Shown in pieces: positions 22,949-33,240 of a DNA stretch of 64,000 nucleotides (the first letter of the stretch is position 1; the number at the start of each line of letters is the position of its first letter). Where the stretch lies: the NCBI GenBank assembly GCA_036873135.1, contig JAPTYO010000011.1, positions 20,160,747 through 20,224,746 on the forward strand, written 5' to 3'. Position numbers and translations under genes: made by a program. Source of the DNA: Clarkia xantiana subsp. parviflora (Eukaryota; Streptophyta; Magnoliopsida; Myrtales; Onagraceae). The notes under the pieces are model-generated. The model ran no database searches. It was not told the origin of the DNA and saw nothing but the letters and a program-made list of their open reading frames with translations.

Positions 22949-23784
22949 TGATGGATATACGCCCAATTTGAACCCGTTGACTTCCAAACCGTTGTATTTT
23001 TATCGTCCCATTACCGATTGTAAATCGAAACTTCAACCCGAACACTTCGCGAGAACATCAACGGCTCGAACGGGGCCGAAGCGCCCGTCCGGCCAAGGTA
23101 AACTCACCTAGGTGAGGTTGGGTGGCCACACCCGACCTCCCCTAGGAGAGATCGGGTCAGCCAACCCGATCTCTCCTAGGGGAGATCGGGTGGACCAACC
23201 CGATCTCTCCTAGGAGGGATGGGGTTGGCCAACCCCATCCCCCCTAGGAGGGGTTGGGTGCCCTCACCCAACCCCTACCCTTGGGGGTCGGATTTCTCCC
23301 CCCCCAAGGGCCCCTGCGCCATTTTCGGACACCCACACCCGGTTCACGTCGCCTACCTTCTCCGTATCCTAAGGTCTTAATTGTGCGCTTAAAGGTTAAT
23401 TAATTGTGTTTAAAGGTTAACGATGTCAATAAGCCACTTTAATGACACCGTTGCCTATAAATACCCCACCTTCACAACTCATTTGATCATCTTGGCAATT
23501 TGGATTATTTTGCTCTGACATCTCTCTAGTTTATCTCTCTAAGAAGAATACTGACTTAGGCATCAGAGAGGGTTCACCAGGCACCACCCCCCCCCCCCCC
23601 CTCCGTGTCTGGTACTGCCCCTTCTGCAGGGTAGAAGGAGAGAGGAAGCAAAGGAAGGAAGGAAGGAAGGAAGGAAAGACATAGGCTAAGACAGGGCAAT
23701 TCAGGAATACCGGATCACACACATCCCCAGTAAGGAGTGAGATCAAAGCCGACCACCCGTTGACCTAGATCTCATAACCTAACA
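22949..23784 (+). repeat. 5' LTR of Gypsy F
   Basis: Starts TGATGGATATACGCCC, ends CCTAACA. Palindromic units of about 34 bp (GAGATCGGGT...ACCCGATCTC bounded by CCTAGG) occupy 23105-23280. The TATA box TATAAATA is at 23456-23463. Near the 3' end are a poly-C run (about 23585-23602) and a GGAA run (23660-23692), both longer than in the 3' LTR. Confidence 0.93.
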
Positions 23785-23808
23785 CTTGGCGCCGTCTGTA
23801 GGCTTCGG
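23785..23808 (+). other. Primer-binding site of Gypsy F
   Basis: CTTGGCGCCGTCTGTAGGCT follows the LTR directly. It is nearly the same as the site in B and C (TTGGCGCCGTCTGTGGGAA) and in E. Confidence 0.85.
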
Positions 23809-23835
23809 ACAGAAAGCCTGGCTATTACACGAGCT

Positions 23836-26800
23836 ATGACGAACAGTAGGGTGTCTAGGCATCAACGCCCACCCGGGGGCAATGGGCGGAGGAGAGAACC
23901 CATACCCCCAGGGAGGCAGCCTAACCCTGGGAAGCAGCCAATGCATCCAGAGCCCCAAGAAATACCACAGCCTCCTCAACAACAGAACAACCAGGAGGGA
24001 GGACCTTCACGCCCAGCTGGGGCTGAGTCCTCCACAGCCTCCACCCCCCGGGCAAGAAGGCCACAGAGAGAAAGAGAACAACAGGGAGTGCCTTCCCACA
24101 ACACGGCACCCCCTGAGGGATACTATTATGAAGAGCAACCCCAAAGGTACCCGTATGGGATGCCGGCACAAAGAGATGGCAACCGCGCCCACACAGCATA
24201 TGCAAGGCCGGCATACACCCAAGGGACTTACACTGAAGCTCATGAAGAGGAGCAGATCCCAACAGAAGAGCACTACTCGCACCCTCGAGCAGGGCAGCGA
24301 GAGGAACAAAGAAGATATTACCAGGAGCCACCCCCAGAGGGAAGGCAACAATTCGTGCCTCCTAGGCAACAGCAAAGCAACAGGGCTTACACCCCACTTG
24401 GGGAGGAAAGACAAGCAAGACCTCCAAGGAGGCAAGACTTCTATGAAGCACCCCAGCAGGCGTACCAAGGGTACACCTACAGTCCATACCAGCATGGAAA
24501 AGGGAACCCAGTAAGCCTAGTCTACAACTACAGTGGGTATCAGAGGGATTATACTCCGGCGCAGGTGATGATCACCCCGGAGGAGATAGAAGCCATGATA
24601 ACCCGGAAATTGAATGAGTCAAAGAAACCCAGCCTGCATTGTCTAAGTGACAAGACAAACCACCCTTTCACAAAGGAGCTGGAGATGAACAGGGTGCCAG
24701 ACTCCCTGCACACAGTGCAAATTGCAAAGTACAATGGGAAGGGAGACCCCCTAGAGCATATCCAACAGCATGAGGCCTCCCTATTTGGGAGGACCACTGA
24801 TGAAAGGTACAAGGCACTCTTATTCCCAAACACCCTAACAGGGGTGGCCTCACATTGGTTCTTCAGCCTGCCCTCTGAGAGCATCCACTCATGGGAGCAG
24901 CTAAAAGCTAAGTTTCTGCAAAGATACCTAGGGGAGAGGAAACTCCTCAAGGGAACAGGCTCCATCGATGACGTGAAACAAGAATACGATGAATCCCTGG
25001 CCAGCTACTATACTAGGTTCAACCAGAATATTGCAGACATCCAGGGAGACATCACCGAAGGGGAGATAATACGAGCCTTCATCAGAAACTTAGGTCGCTT
25101 TGGATCAACATTGGCTGAAAAGATGGCCAAAAAGCCAGCAAGCACCTTGGAGGAGCTCGCAGGAAGAGTTAAAACGCATATTGACCTTGAAAGGCACAGG
25201 GCAAGCAAGAAGGCCAAAATCCAGGCAGCCAAGGAAGATAATCAAAAGCCAAACAAAGGCAAGCCACCCCAGGCACCGCAGCATGCAAGGCAGCAGGAAT
25301 GGCGTCCGCCACAGCAAAGAAACCAAATGGGTGAGCCCTTAAAGGCTAGAGAAATAAACGTCATTAAGTTCATCCCACTGAACGCCACTCCAGCCACCGT
25401 ACTTAGAGAGATGCGGAACCAAAAGCTTTGGTCACCCCCTGCTAGGTGGAGATCCCCAATGGTGGGAAATCACAAGGATAGATGGTGTGACAACCATGAG
25501 GCTTATGGTCACGACACAAATGAATGCTTTAGCCTAAAGCTAAGCATAAACAACATCGTCCAGAGGGGAGAACTGAAGCAATTCATAGACCATGGGGGCA
25601 ACAGTATACAACTAGGGCCACCACAGAAAGACAAGGGCAAGGGAAAGATAGACTACAACCCTCCACCCAACAAAAAAGGAGTCATAAATATGATACATGG
25701 AGGAGTAGCATCGGGTGGCCCAACTGCTAATGCAAGAGAGGTCTATGCATCCAAACTAAGCTCAGTGCCAAGGTGGAGAAAAAGGCCAAGAGAAGGAGAA
25801 GAAGTGAAGATCGAGTTCTCGGAGAAGGATAAGAGCCACATCGTCTTTCCACATGACGATGCTCTAGTTATTACTATAGATATTGATAATTTTGATGTAA
25901 AGATAATTTTGGTGGATGGGGGCAGCTCAGCTGACCTCCTAAGCCTGAGAGTGTTGGAAGAGATAGGGAAAACCAAAGCAGACATCAAGCCAGTCAACTT
26001 CCCTCTAGTTGGCTTCTCAGGGGCAACAAGTTACCCCCTGGGGATGATAACCCTGCCAGTGACCATGGGCCAAGGATGGACCCAGCTGAAGGTAAATGTC
26101 AATTTCTTGGTGGTTGAAAGCCTGGGAGCCTACAATGGGATCCTAGGAAGGACAACCATAAACCCATATGAAATAGTGCCATCCACTGTTCACCAGAAGC
26201 TGAAGTACATCACGGAGAACGGGGTTGGAGAGGTCCTGGGTGATCAACGCACCGCAAGGCAGTGCTACGTCAACTCAATGAGACGTGGATCACACGGGAC
26301 AGACACAGTGGCTGTAGTCATGGTAGGGGCCAACCAGGACAGAAGAAGGAGGGGAAGGAGACAAAGGCAAGGAAGGAGGAGGAGTGGAGTGACACTCCGT
26401 TTGAGCAGGCAGTTTTTTCAAACAGTGCCTACAAGGAGACACAGGAGCAAGGCTGTGAAGGTGACATCCATACCTTGGCAGCCAGACACCATAATAGGGA
26501 ACAGAACAAGGAACTCCATCCTAAGAGGCTTCCGTTACATAGATGATATCAAGCAAATGCCGCGGGAGTCTATATCAAGCTATTTCCAGAGATTCTTCAA
26601 GTATGGTGTCAACATGGACATCACAAGGGGAGAAGCAGTCAGAGCATTCATTAGAAACATGCATCCAAACTCATTCAGGGCATATGGAGGGCTCTATGAG
26701 ATGGTCATGACGAGCACAATGAGAGAGCTCAAAGATAAGCTGGACAGGGCATTTGCACAGGAAGCGGAGCAGTTGGATGAAGTTCCGGAGAAAGGAAGAG

Positions 26801-27084
26801 ACACTGACATATTGGGAGGATGTGTCAATTTCACATTCACACCCCTCACAATCAGCATAGAAGAAATTTTCCACAAACACCTGAAGGAAGAGCTACCAAC
26901 ATGCAGGGAGGAAGGCAACGCCTTCCTAGGAAGAGATGCACAGGGTTGGTGTGAGTACCATGGGACCTGGGGACATCAAACCAACAACTGCATGGTGTTG
27001 AAGGTGGAAGTGGAAGAAATAATTTACAATGGAGGCTTCAAGGAATACGTGGCAACAGACACAGTGACCACCCCATATCCTTAG
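23836..27084 (+). CDS. Gag-protease-Gag fusion polyprotein, intact, 1082 aa
   Basis: The start ATG at 23836 lies 51 bp after the LTR. Residues 1-240 are Pro/Gln/Arg-rich and disordered. A first capsid domain (about 285-455) has HWFFSLPSESIHSW and SYYTRFNQNIADI...DITEGEIIRAFIRN. A first zinc-knuckle-like motif C-x2-H-x4-H-x4-C (WCDNHEAYGHDTNEC) is near 550. The aspartic protease has LVDGGSSADLL near 691. After an Arg-rich stretch (about 835-850), residues 850-1080 repeat the gag layout: SSYFQRFFKYGVNMDITRGEAVRAFIRN near 910 and WCEYHGTWGHQTNNC near 1039. Where RT should begin there is this second gag. Family knowledge: capsid packages RNA and protease processes Gag. Inference: one protein makes both particle parts, and the missing enzymes come from another element. 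Confidence 0.9.
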   Translation: MTNSRVSRHQRPPGGNGRRREPIPPGRQPNPGKQPMHPEPQEIPQPPQQQNNQEGGPSRPAGAESSTASTPRARRPQREREQQGVPSHNTAPPEGYYYEEQPQRYPYGMPAQRDGNRAHTAYARPAYTQGTYTEAHEEEQIPTEEHYSHPRAGQREEQRRYYQEPPPEGRQQFVPPRQQQSNRAYTPLGEERQARPPRRQDFYEAPQQAYQGYTYSPYQHGKGNPVSLVYNYSGYQRDYTPAQVMITPEEIEAMITRKLNESKKPSLHCLSDKTNHPFTKELEMNRVPDSLHTVQIAKYNGKGDPLEHIQQHEASLFGRTTDERYKALLFPNTLTGVASHWFFSLPSESIHSWEQLKAKFLQRYLGERKLLKGTGSIDDVKQEYDESLASYYTRFNQNIADIQGDITEGEIIRAFIRNLGRFGSTLAEKMAKKPASTLEELAGRVKTHIDLERHRASKKAKIQAAKEDNQKPNKGKPPQAPQHARQQEWRPPQQRNQMGEPLKAREINVIKFIPLNATPATVLREMRNQKLWSPPARWRSPMVGNHKDRWCDNHEAYGHDTNECFSLKLSINNIVQRGELKQFIDHGGNSIQLGPPQKDKGKGKIDYNPPPNKKGVINMIHGGVASGGPTANAREVYASKLSSVPRWRKRPREGEEVKIEFSEKDKSHIVFPHDDALVITIDIDNFDVKIILVDGGSSADLLSLRVLEEIGKTKADIKPVNFPLVGFSGATSYPLGMITLPVTMGQGWTQLKVNVNFLVVESLGAYNGILGRTTINPYEIVPSTVHQKLKYITENGVGEVLGDQRTARQCYVNSMRRGSHGTDTVAVVMVGANQDRRRRGRRQRQGRRRSGVTLRLSRQFFQTVPTRRHRSKAVKVTSIPWQPDTIIGNRTRNSILRGFRYIDDIKQMPRESISSYFQRFFKYGVNMDITRGEAVRAFIRNMHPNSFRAYGGLYEMVMTSTMRELKDKLDRAFAQEAEQLDEVPEKGRDTDILGGCVNFTFTPLTISIEEIFHKHLKEELPTCREEGNAFLGRDAQGWCEYHGTWGHQTNNCMVLKVEVEEIIYNGGFKEYVATDTVTTPYP

Positions 27085-28402
27085 TTTCATATTTAGCATT
27101 TTGCATGTTTCAGCTTTACAAGCTTTTCAAAAAAAAACTTTGGAGAAGGAGAACTCACGAAGTTACTCCAACTCTACAACTATCTTTGATTCCTACAAAG
27201 GATGTCTTGGTGCACCAAGGCATCCCAAGTGTACAAAAACATGAATGCTCCTAAGGGAGTAGAAGTTACTCAAAAATATTTTCCAGTGAATGTAGTGGTA
27301 TAATCACAAAGTTATCCTTACACAGATATGACTTCAAGTCAATGACAGGTTCGACGCCCCCAAGAGCGTATCTTGAGAGTAGTTATTACACTACGTCATT
27401 CGACGCCCCCAAGAGCGTATCTTGAGAGTAGTGTTCATACTACGACATTCGACGCCCCCAAGAGCGTATCTTGAGAGTAGTGTTCATACTACGACCTTCG
27501 ACGCCCCCAAGAGCGTATCTTGAGAGTAGTTATTACACTACGAATTCGACGCACCAAGAGCGTATCTTGAGAGTGGTTTCCAAAAACTACGAACTTCGAC
27601 GCCCCCAGGAGCGTATCTTGAGAGTAGTATTCATACTACGACCTTCGACGCCCCCAAGAGTGTATCTTGAGAGTAGTTATTACACTACGAATTCGACGCA
27701 CCAAGAGCGTATCTTGAGAGTGGTTTCCAAAAACTACGAATTCGACGCCCCTAGGAGCGTATCTTGAGGTAGATTTGCAACCTACCAGATTCGACGCCCC
27801 CAAGAGCGTATCTTGAGGTAGAAAAAACACTACCAGTTCGACGCCCCCAAGAGCGTATCTTGAGGTAGATTTCAAACTACCAGTTCGACGCCCACCAGGA
27901 GCGTATCTTTGGTCTAACCTGAGCCCTCCGGGAGCCTATCCTGTGAAACGTTAAGTGCCGTCCGAGAGCCTGTCTCGTGAACAGATTTCGACGCCCACCA
28001 AGAGCGTATCTTTGGTCTAACAGTACAACGTATACCGTGTAAAGGGTATCAAAAGAGATCATCACACCATGCTCAGAAGGATACCATGAGAAAGAAATTC
28101 CTAAGTAAAGTAATGTGAAGAACAAGTAATGTTTTTTCTTTATGAAATGGCAGGTATCACATGAAGGAAAACACGAAAGAAAGACAAGTAAAGGAAACAC
28201 ACCAAGAGAAGAGCCCATAACCAAAGGGATATATACAAAAGCATGAGAAGCACTAGTGTAAAGGCAAACGAACCACGTAGTCAACAACACAACGCGGCAA
28301 AGGAAAGTAACAACAAACACCATCACAATCTCAAAAGACACTCAACCCATTAAAGGGGAGAAGGAGTGTAGTTATATACAAGGATAGCATGAGATAAACA
28401 CA
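27085..28402. repeat. Non-coding region of F with about 50-bp tandem repeats
   Basis: From about 27345 to 28025, about a dozen units share TTCGACGCCCCCAAGAGCGT followed by ATCTTGAG and a variable part that often holds a small inverted repeat (GTAGTNNNNNACTAC). The array is the inverted counterpart of 21325-21910 in E, with different unit numbers and order. Nothing else is recognised up to the end of the antisense gene. Confidence 0.85.
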
Positions 28403-30797
28403 TCAGTCAGAACCTTCGGGGGAGTCACCCTCACCCCCCGAAGCTGAGCCACCGGCAGAGATGGATGATGAGGATGAATCTGAGGTACCAATCTCCACTG
28501 GTGTAGCATCCACCTGGGCAGGGGCAGGCTCGTCTGCAACAGCAGCCTGACCCCTCAGAACAGCCATGTAACCACTGGCATATGGCCCGAAGTCACCAAG
28601 GTCACCAACTGGGAACTGAAGATCAATACGGAAAATGTGATCAACCAGATACTCACCGAACTGGTTCATCTCCTGAGTGAGACGCGCGCTATAATCGGCA
28701 GTGAAGGCAGAGGAGGCCTTGTACTCAGAAACCGCAACAGTCCTCTCCTCCGCACGACACTTAGCCTCCAACTTCCGTAACTCCTCAGAATGGAGCGACG
28801 CTGCAACCTCAGCTTCCCGACGCAAACTGCCCACAGTGGTCTCAAGCAAGGACACCTGGTCCCGGAGCTCCTGCATCCTCAAATCAGATAATCGCGCCTT
28901 CTCAGCAGCAGTGGCGACCTCCGCCTTGAGAGAGACCTGGCTGTCCTCAAGGGTCTTCCTCTCGTCAGATAACTCGAGCACGAGCGAGGACATGTTCACC
29001 ATGTCAGACATACCCTAACAATTCAAACAAGGGATGAGTAACCGAAAGATAGCCATTATGAAAGTAATAAGAGGAAAGCAAGGAACAACTCACAGGTGCA
29101 TAACGAGAAAGTACCCCCTGAACAAAGCGCCGAGTCTCCCCAGGAGACTTGGGCGGAGCAACACGATCGCCAGGGGGATGGCGCCGCGGAGTACGCGGAC
29201 ACCAACCTCAGGAGTCCGCAAAGAGGAGGTGCTATCGAAGTGGAACTCCTTCAGACCAGCGAAAGGAGTCCACTCAGACCCAATAACATCTTCATCAGTA
29301 AGACGGGCGAAATCCTTCCGACTTAAAGTCGGAGGCCCACCTACACAAGCAAAGCAAGTCAAAGAAGAATATAAACATAGAAGGATCAGCAACAAGGTAG
29401 AGATCATACCTGAGGACCGTGCCCTCGGCTGGGGGGCAGGGGAACCACCACCAGCAGGTCGCTTCCCTTTGTCAGCCAGGGAAGGCACCTCTTCGACCAC
29501 CATCTCCTTATCACGAGATAGGGTCGGAGGACGAGCAGTAGGCGAAGCAGGATCCACGGCCTTCTTTCTCTTAGCAGCCGAGGCCCCGGCCTCAGAATCA
29601 GATCTCCGCGGCTTGGACTTGGAAGGTCCAGAATCTCTGCCAACGGAGACGACCCTCTCAGTCACCAAGAGGGAGCGCCCTAGCAATATAAGAAAAGCAA
29701 GATAAGGAAAATACAGATTATACCATAAAGAAGCAAATAGGAGAAAGCATACCAGAGGCCCCAGCCTTCTTCCCAGGCAGGGGGGATTTCTTCAGAGCAG
29801 AACCAGAAGGAGCCTTCCTCTTGCTCAGATCAACAGGGGCTCCCTGCACGTTATAGGTTTTTCCATGAAACCAACCTACAAAGGAAGAGCAGAAGGTAAA
29901 TAAAGATGGAAAGACCAAGTGACATACCGAACCCCCGGAGTCAGGAGTCAAACTGATCTCGGCCTCGTAAAGATCCGTCTCAGTCACTAAGGACACGGGG
30001 CAGTATGACCGGGTCCTGTTGCTCTCGTGAATGATCTTCATAGTCTCTAAATCAACTGAAGAGAACTCTCCGAAAGCAGGCCAACCATCGGACCGATCCT
30101 CATTCAAGACCGACCAAGTGACGTATCGATCCGTAATGAAGAAGTAATGCTTAGCCCAGTGACTGGCCGAATTGTCACTCCGGGCCACGAAACGGAGGGA
30201 GGTATCCCACTCGATCCCACTCAACCCGAAATCAGTAAATCGGGGATCCTTGAAGGTCGGATGGCGAGTTACGAAACTCGCAAACCCCACCTTCGTCTGG
30301 TACTGGAACCGGTAGAAGCATCGGAATAGAATGAGGGAGTACTTCCAAGAGTACCAATGGCACAATACCCGGAAGCCCACCCAGACACGAAGGGCACTGG
30401 GGGCAAGGTTCACAGGAGAAATCCTGAAGAACCTGCTCAACTCTATAAGCTCGTCACAGTAAGGCAACCTCAGCCCAAATCGGATCTGGGAGGGGTACAC
30501 GGCGACCTTCCCTATAGGAGGCTCCGTCACCGTCTCGCGAGTATTCCCCAAGGAGGGGAGAAAAGGATACAGAGGCTCATCTAGGGGACAGATATCTCCT
30601 AGGGTAACATGCTCATTGTAATCGGACCTAGTGAGATGGTTCTCCGACAAGATAGCGAAACCTAAGGCAAAGGTAGCAGGAAATCCCAAAGTACGGATCA
30701 AATTTCGACCAACACCCCAACGAAGGCCACGGTACTAAGCTAGCAATAGGAAAGGAAGTAAGGCGACCAAAAAAGAAGAGAAAAGGAACTCACTCAT
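28403..30797 (-). CDS. Antisense gene of Gypsy F: PTTG-like domain and coiled coil, several introns
   Basis: It runs opposite to the element. The start is probably ATG at 30797, followed by a GT donor; the first acceptor is unresolved. The main exon (about 29928-30700) holds the PTTG-like (Transposase_28) domain with LTRSDYNEHVTLGD, FGLRLPYCDELIEL, WVGFRVLCHWYSW and KHYFFITDRYVTW. Introns with GT-AG ends are seen at 29876-29927, about 29679-29752, about 29336-29410 and about 29017-29093. Middle exons are basic and Ser/Pro-rich (nuclear-signal-like KRKK). The last exon has a coiled coil (28810-29010) and an acidic Ser/Gly tail. A single base is missing near 29172 relative to E, so this copy is probably not fully functional. 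Function is unknown. Confidence 0.72.
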
Positions 30798-32378
30798 CCT
30801 TCGAAGGATACGACGCCTCTGAAGAGTCTGTGTGCGCGGACACCACCAGGAGTATAGTACCTGCCACGACACGACGAATATCAAGACAAGAAAAATTTCC
30901 GAAGAACCGGAAATACTCCGACGCCCGACCAATGACAACAATCAAAGATCCAAAGACACCCAACAAAGATAGTCAACATGAGCCAAGGACACCACGACAA
31001 CCAAGTTGAATAATTTATCCGAGCCTAAGGTCGAGTTTTGGACAAAATTACCGTTATACCCTCCAACAAATACTAACACACCAACGGCGGTACAATACCA
31101 AATTCAAGACCGAGATAGCCCAATTGGACAAAAAACCATATCCGGACGACCGGCAGACATTTTTCCCCAAAATCCACAACTACCAACGGCTATCTACGGC
31201 AATCCCACATTCAATCAAGCATCGACAATCAAGCATCGGCAATCAAGCATCGGCAATCAAGCATCGGCAATCAAATATCAACAATTCAAAAATCAACGTT
31301 TTACACGATAAGGGAAAAGAAAAGAGCGGACCTTCGGAAAACCCGACCCGATATGGTAAACGGGTCCGGATTTCGAATTTGAAGACCCCCGGAAATCAGT
31401 CCCTCGCCGGAATTTAGGCCTTGCCGTCGCCGGAGGTGATCTCGCCCGCCCCACCGTCGCCGGAGGTGATCTCGCCCGCCCCACCGTCGCCGGAGAGCCC
31501 TGCACGTCGCACCGGAGTCGTCCCCCTTCGCTGTCGACTGCCCTCGATGGACCAGCAGCCGTCCCCGCCGGCAGCGACCTCACCGTCACCTGGCCGTCCC
31601 TCTGCGCCGCTGATGATTGGGCTGCCGTCCCAGCCAGCTGCCGCCTCCGTCCGACGCCGGCGTTCCCTCTCCTTGGCCGGTCGGAATTTCTGGTCCACCA
31701 CTAGAATTCTGGCCGGTCCTCCTCCTTGGGGGTGCTCTCCAATCTTTCTTGCTCTCCAAGGGTGAGTGAAGAGGGAAGATGGTGGCTATGGTGACTCTTG
31801 GAGGTATTTTTCTAACTCTCCTTTTCTATGTTAAAAGGATGATAGGGTTTTTTAGAGGGTTTTAATCACCACCATCCATCTATCCTTAAATAAAATCTAA
31901 GGGCCAAGGAAAAACCATCATTTTTATCCCTTTCAACTATAGCTAAATATATCTCCATACTTAGAAAAATTATCAAGATAGTTTTATTTTTGAGCATTCC
32001 ACACTTAGGAAAATTTTTAGCCAAAACTAAATTTTTCCTCACTTAGATAGAATCCCTGCACGAATTTGAAGCCTAAGTCATTTAGTTGCATTCGTATCAC
32101 ACCCCTGTGCAAGTGTGTATTTTTTGAGTGTGCATCTGTAGCAAGGATAAGTTTATTACTCCTATCTCAGACGGGCGCGTGCCTAGGCACACGTCCGTGC
32201 TGCTCTGACATTTACAATTCCTCTATCTCATAAGGCAGGGGGCAGAGTCAAAGGCACGCATCTATGGGTAAACGAACATTCAGACAAGAAGGTAAAATCC
32301 CGGTTTCAAATTGCGCGTGTCATACCATCCTGAAATAGAGTCAATCAAGGGTTAAGCCATTGGTTGACTGGGGGCATG
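30798..32378 (-). other. 3'-internal region of F, leader of the antisense gene, and purine tract
   Basis: No pol gene is present. Visible features are a 15-bp tandem repeat (GGCAATCAAGCATC) at 31211-31275, a 30-bp repeat (CGTCGCCGGAGGTGATCTCG) at 31430-31495 in a GC-rich block, and AT-rich spacer to 32230. The last 150 bp match 16477-16640 and 36592-36687 in inverted orientation. The purine tract GGGGGCATG ends at 32378. Confidence 0.65.
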
Positions 32379-33235
32379 TGATGGATATACGCCCAATTTG
32401 AACCCGTTGACTTCCAAACCGTTGTATTTTTATCGTCCCATTACCGATTGTAAATCGAAACTTCAACCCGAACACTTCGCGAGAACATCAACGGCTCGAA
32501 CGGGGCCGAAGCGCCCGTCCGGCCAAGGTAAACTCACCTAGGTGAGGTTGGGTGGCCACACCCGACCTCCCCTAGGAGAGATCGGGTCAGCCAACCCGAT
32601 CTCTCCTAGGGGAGATCGGGTGGACCAACCCGATCTCTCCTAGGAGAGATCGGGTCGGCCAACCCGATCTCTCCTAGGAGGGATGGGGTTGGCCAACCCC
32701 ATCCCCCCTAGGAGGGGTTGGGTGCCCTCACCCAACCCCTACCCTTGGGGGTCGGATTTCTCCCCCCCCAAGGGCCCCTGCGCCATTTTCGGACACCCAC
32801 ACCCGGTTCACGTCGCCTACCTTCTCCGTATCCTAAGGTCTTAATTGTGCGCTTAAAGGTTAATTAATTGTGTTTAAAGGTTAACGATGTCATTAAGCCA
32901 CTTTAATGACACTGTTGCCTATAAATACCCCACCTTCACAACTCATTTGATCATCTTGGCAATTTGGATTATTTTGCTCTGACATCTCTCTAGTTTATCT
33001 CTCTAAGAAGAATACTGACTTAGGCATCGGAGAGGGTTCACCAGGCACCACCCCCCCCCCCCCCTCCGTGTCTGGTACTGCCCCTTCTGCAGGGTAGAAG
33101 GAGAGAGGAAGCAAAGGAAGGAAGGAAAGACATAGGCTAAGACAGGGCAATTCAGGAATACCGGATCACACACATCCCCAGTAAGGAGTGAGATCAAAGC
33201 CGACCACCCGTTGACCTAGATCTCATAACCTAACA
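32379..33235 (+). repeat. 3' LTR of Gypsy F
   Basis: 857 bp, nearly identical to the 5' LTR. It has one extra 34-bp palindromic unit (about 32640-32675) and shorter poly-C and GGAA runs. The TATA box is at 32920-32927. The TSD ATAGC follows at 33236-33240. Confidence 0.93.
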
Positions 33236-33240
33236 ATAGC

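Larger units (their letters stand above)
22949..33235 (+). mobile_element. Gypsy F: complete non-autonomous gag-protease-gag element
   Basis: 10,287 bp with LTRs of 836 and 857 bp, PBS, purine tract (GACTGGGGGCATG before 32379) and TSD ATAGC at 22944-22948 and 33236-33240. It is inserted in the protease/second-gag junction of E, a member of its own family, in the opposite orientation. Its LTRs differ by only about three substitutions by eye apart from repeat-unit changes, so it is the youngest insertion in the window. It has one long intact frame and no RT, RNase H or integrase. Confidence 0.94.
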
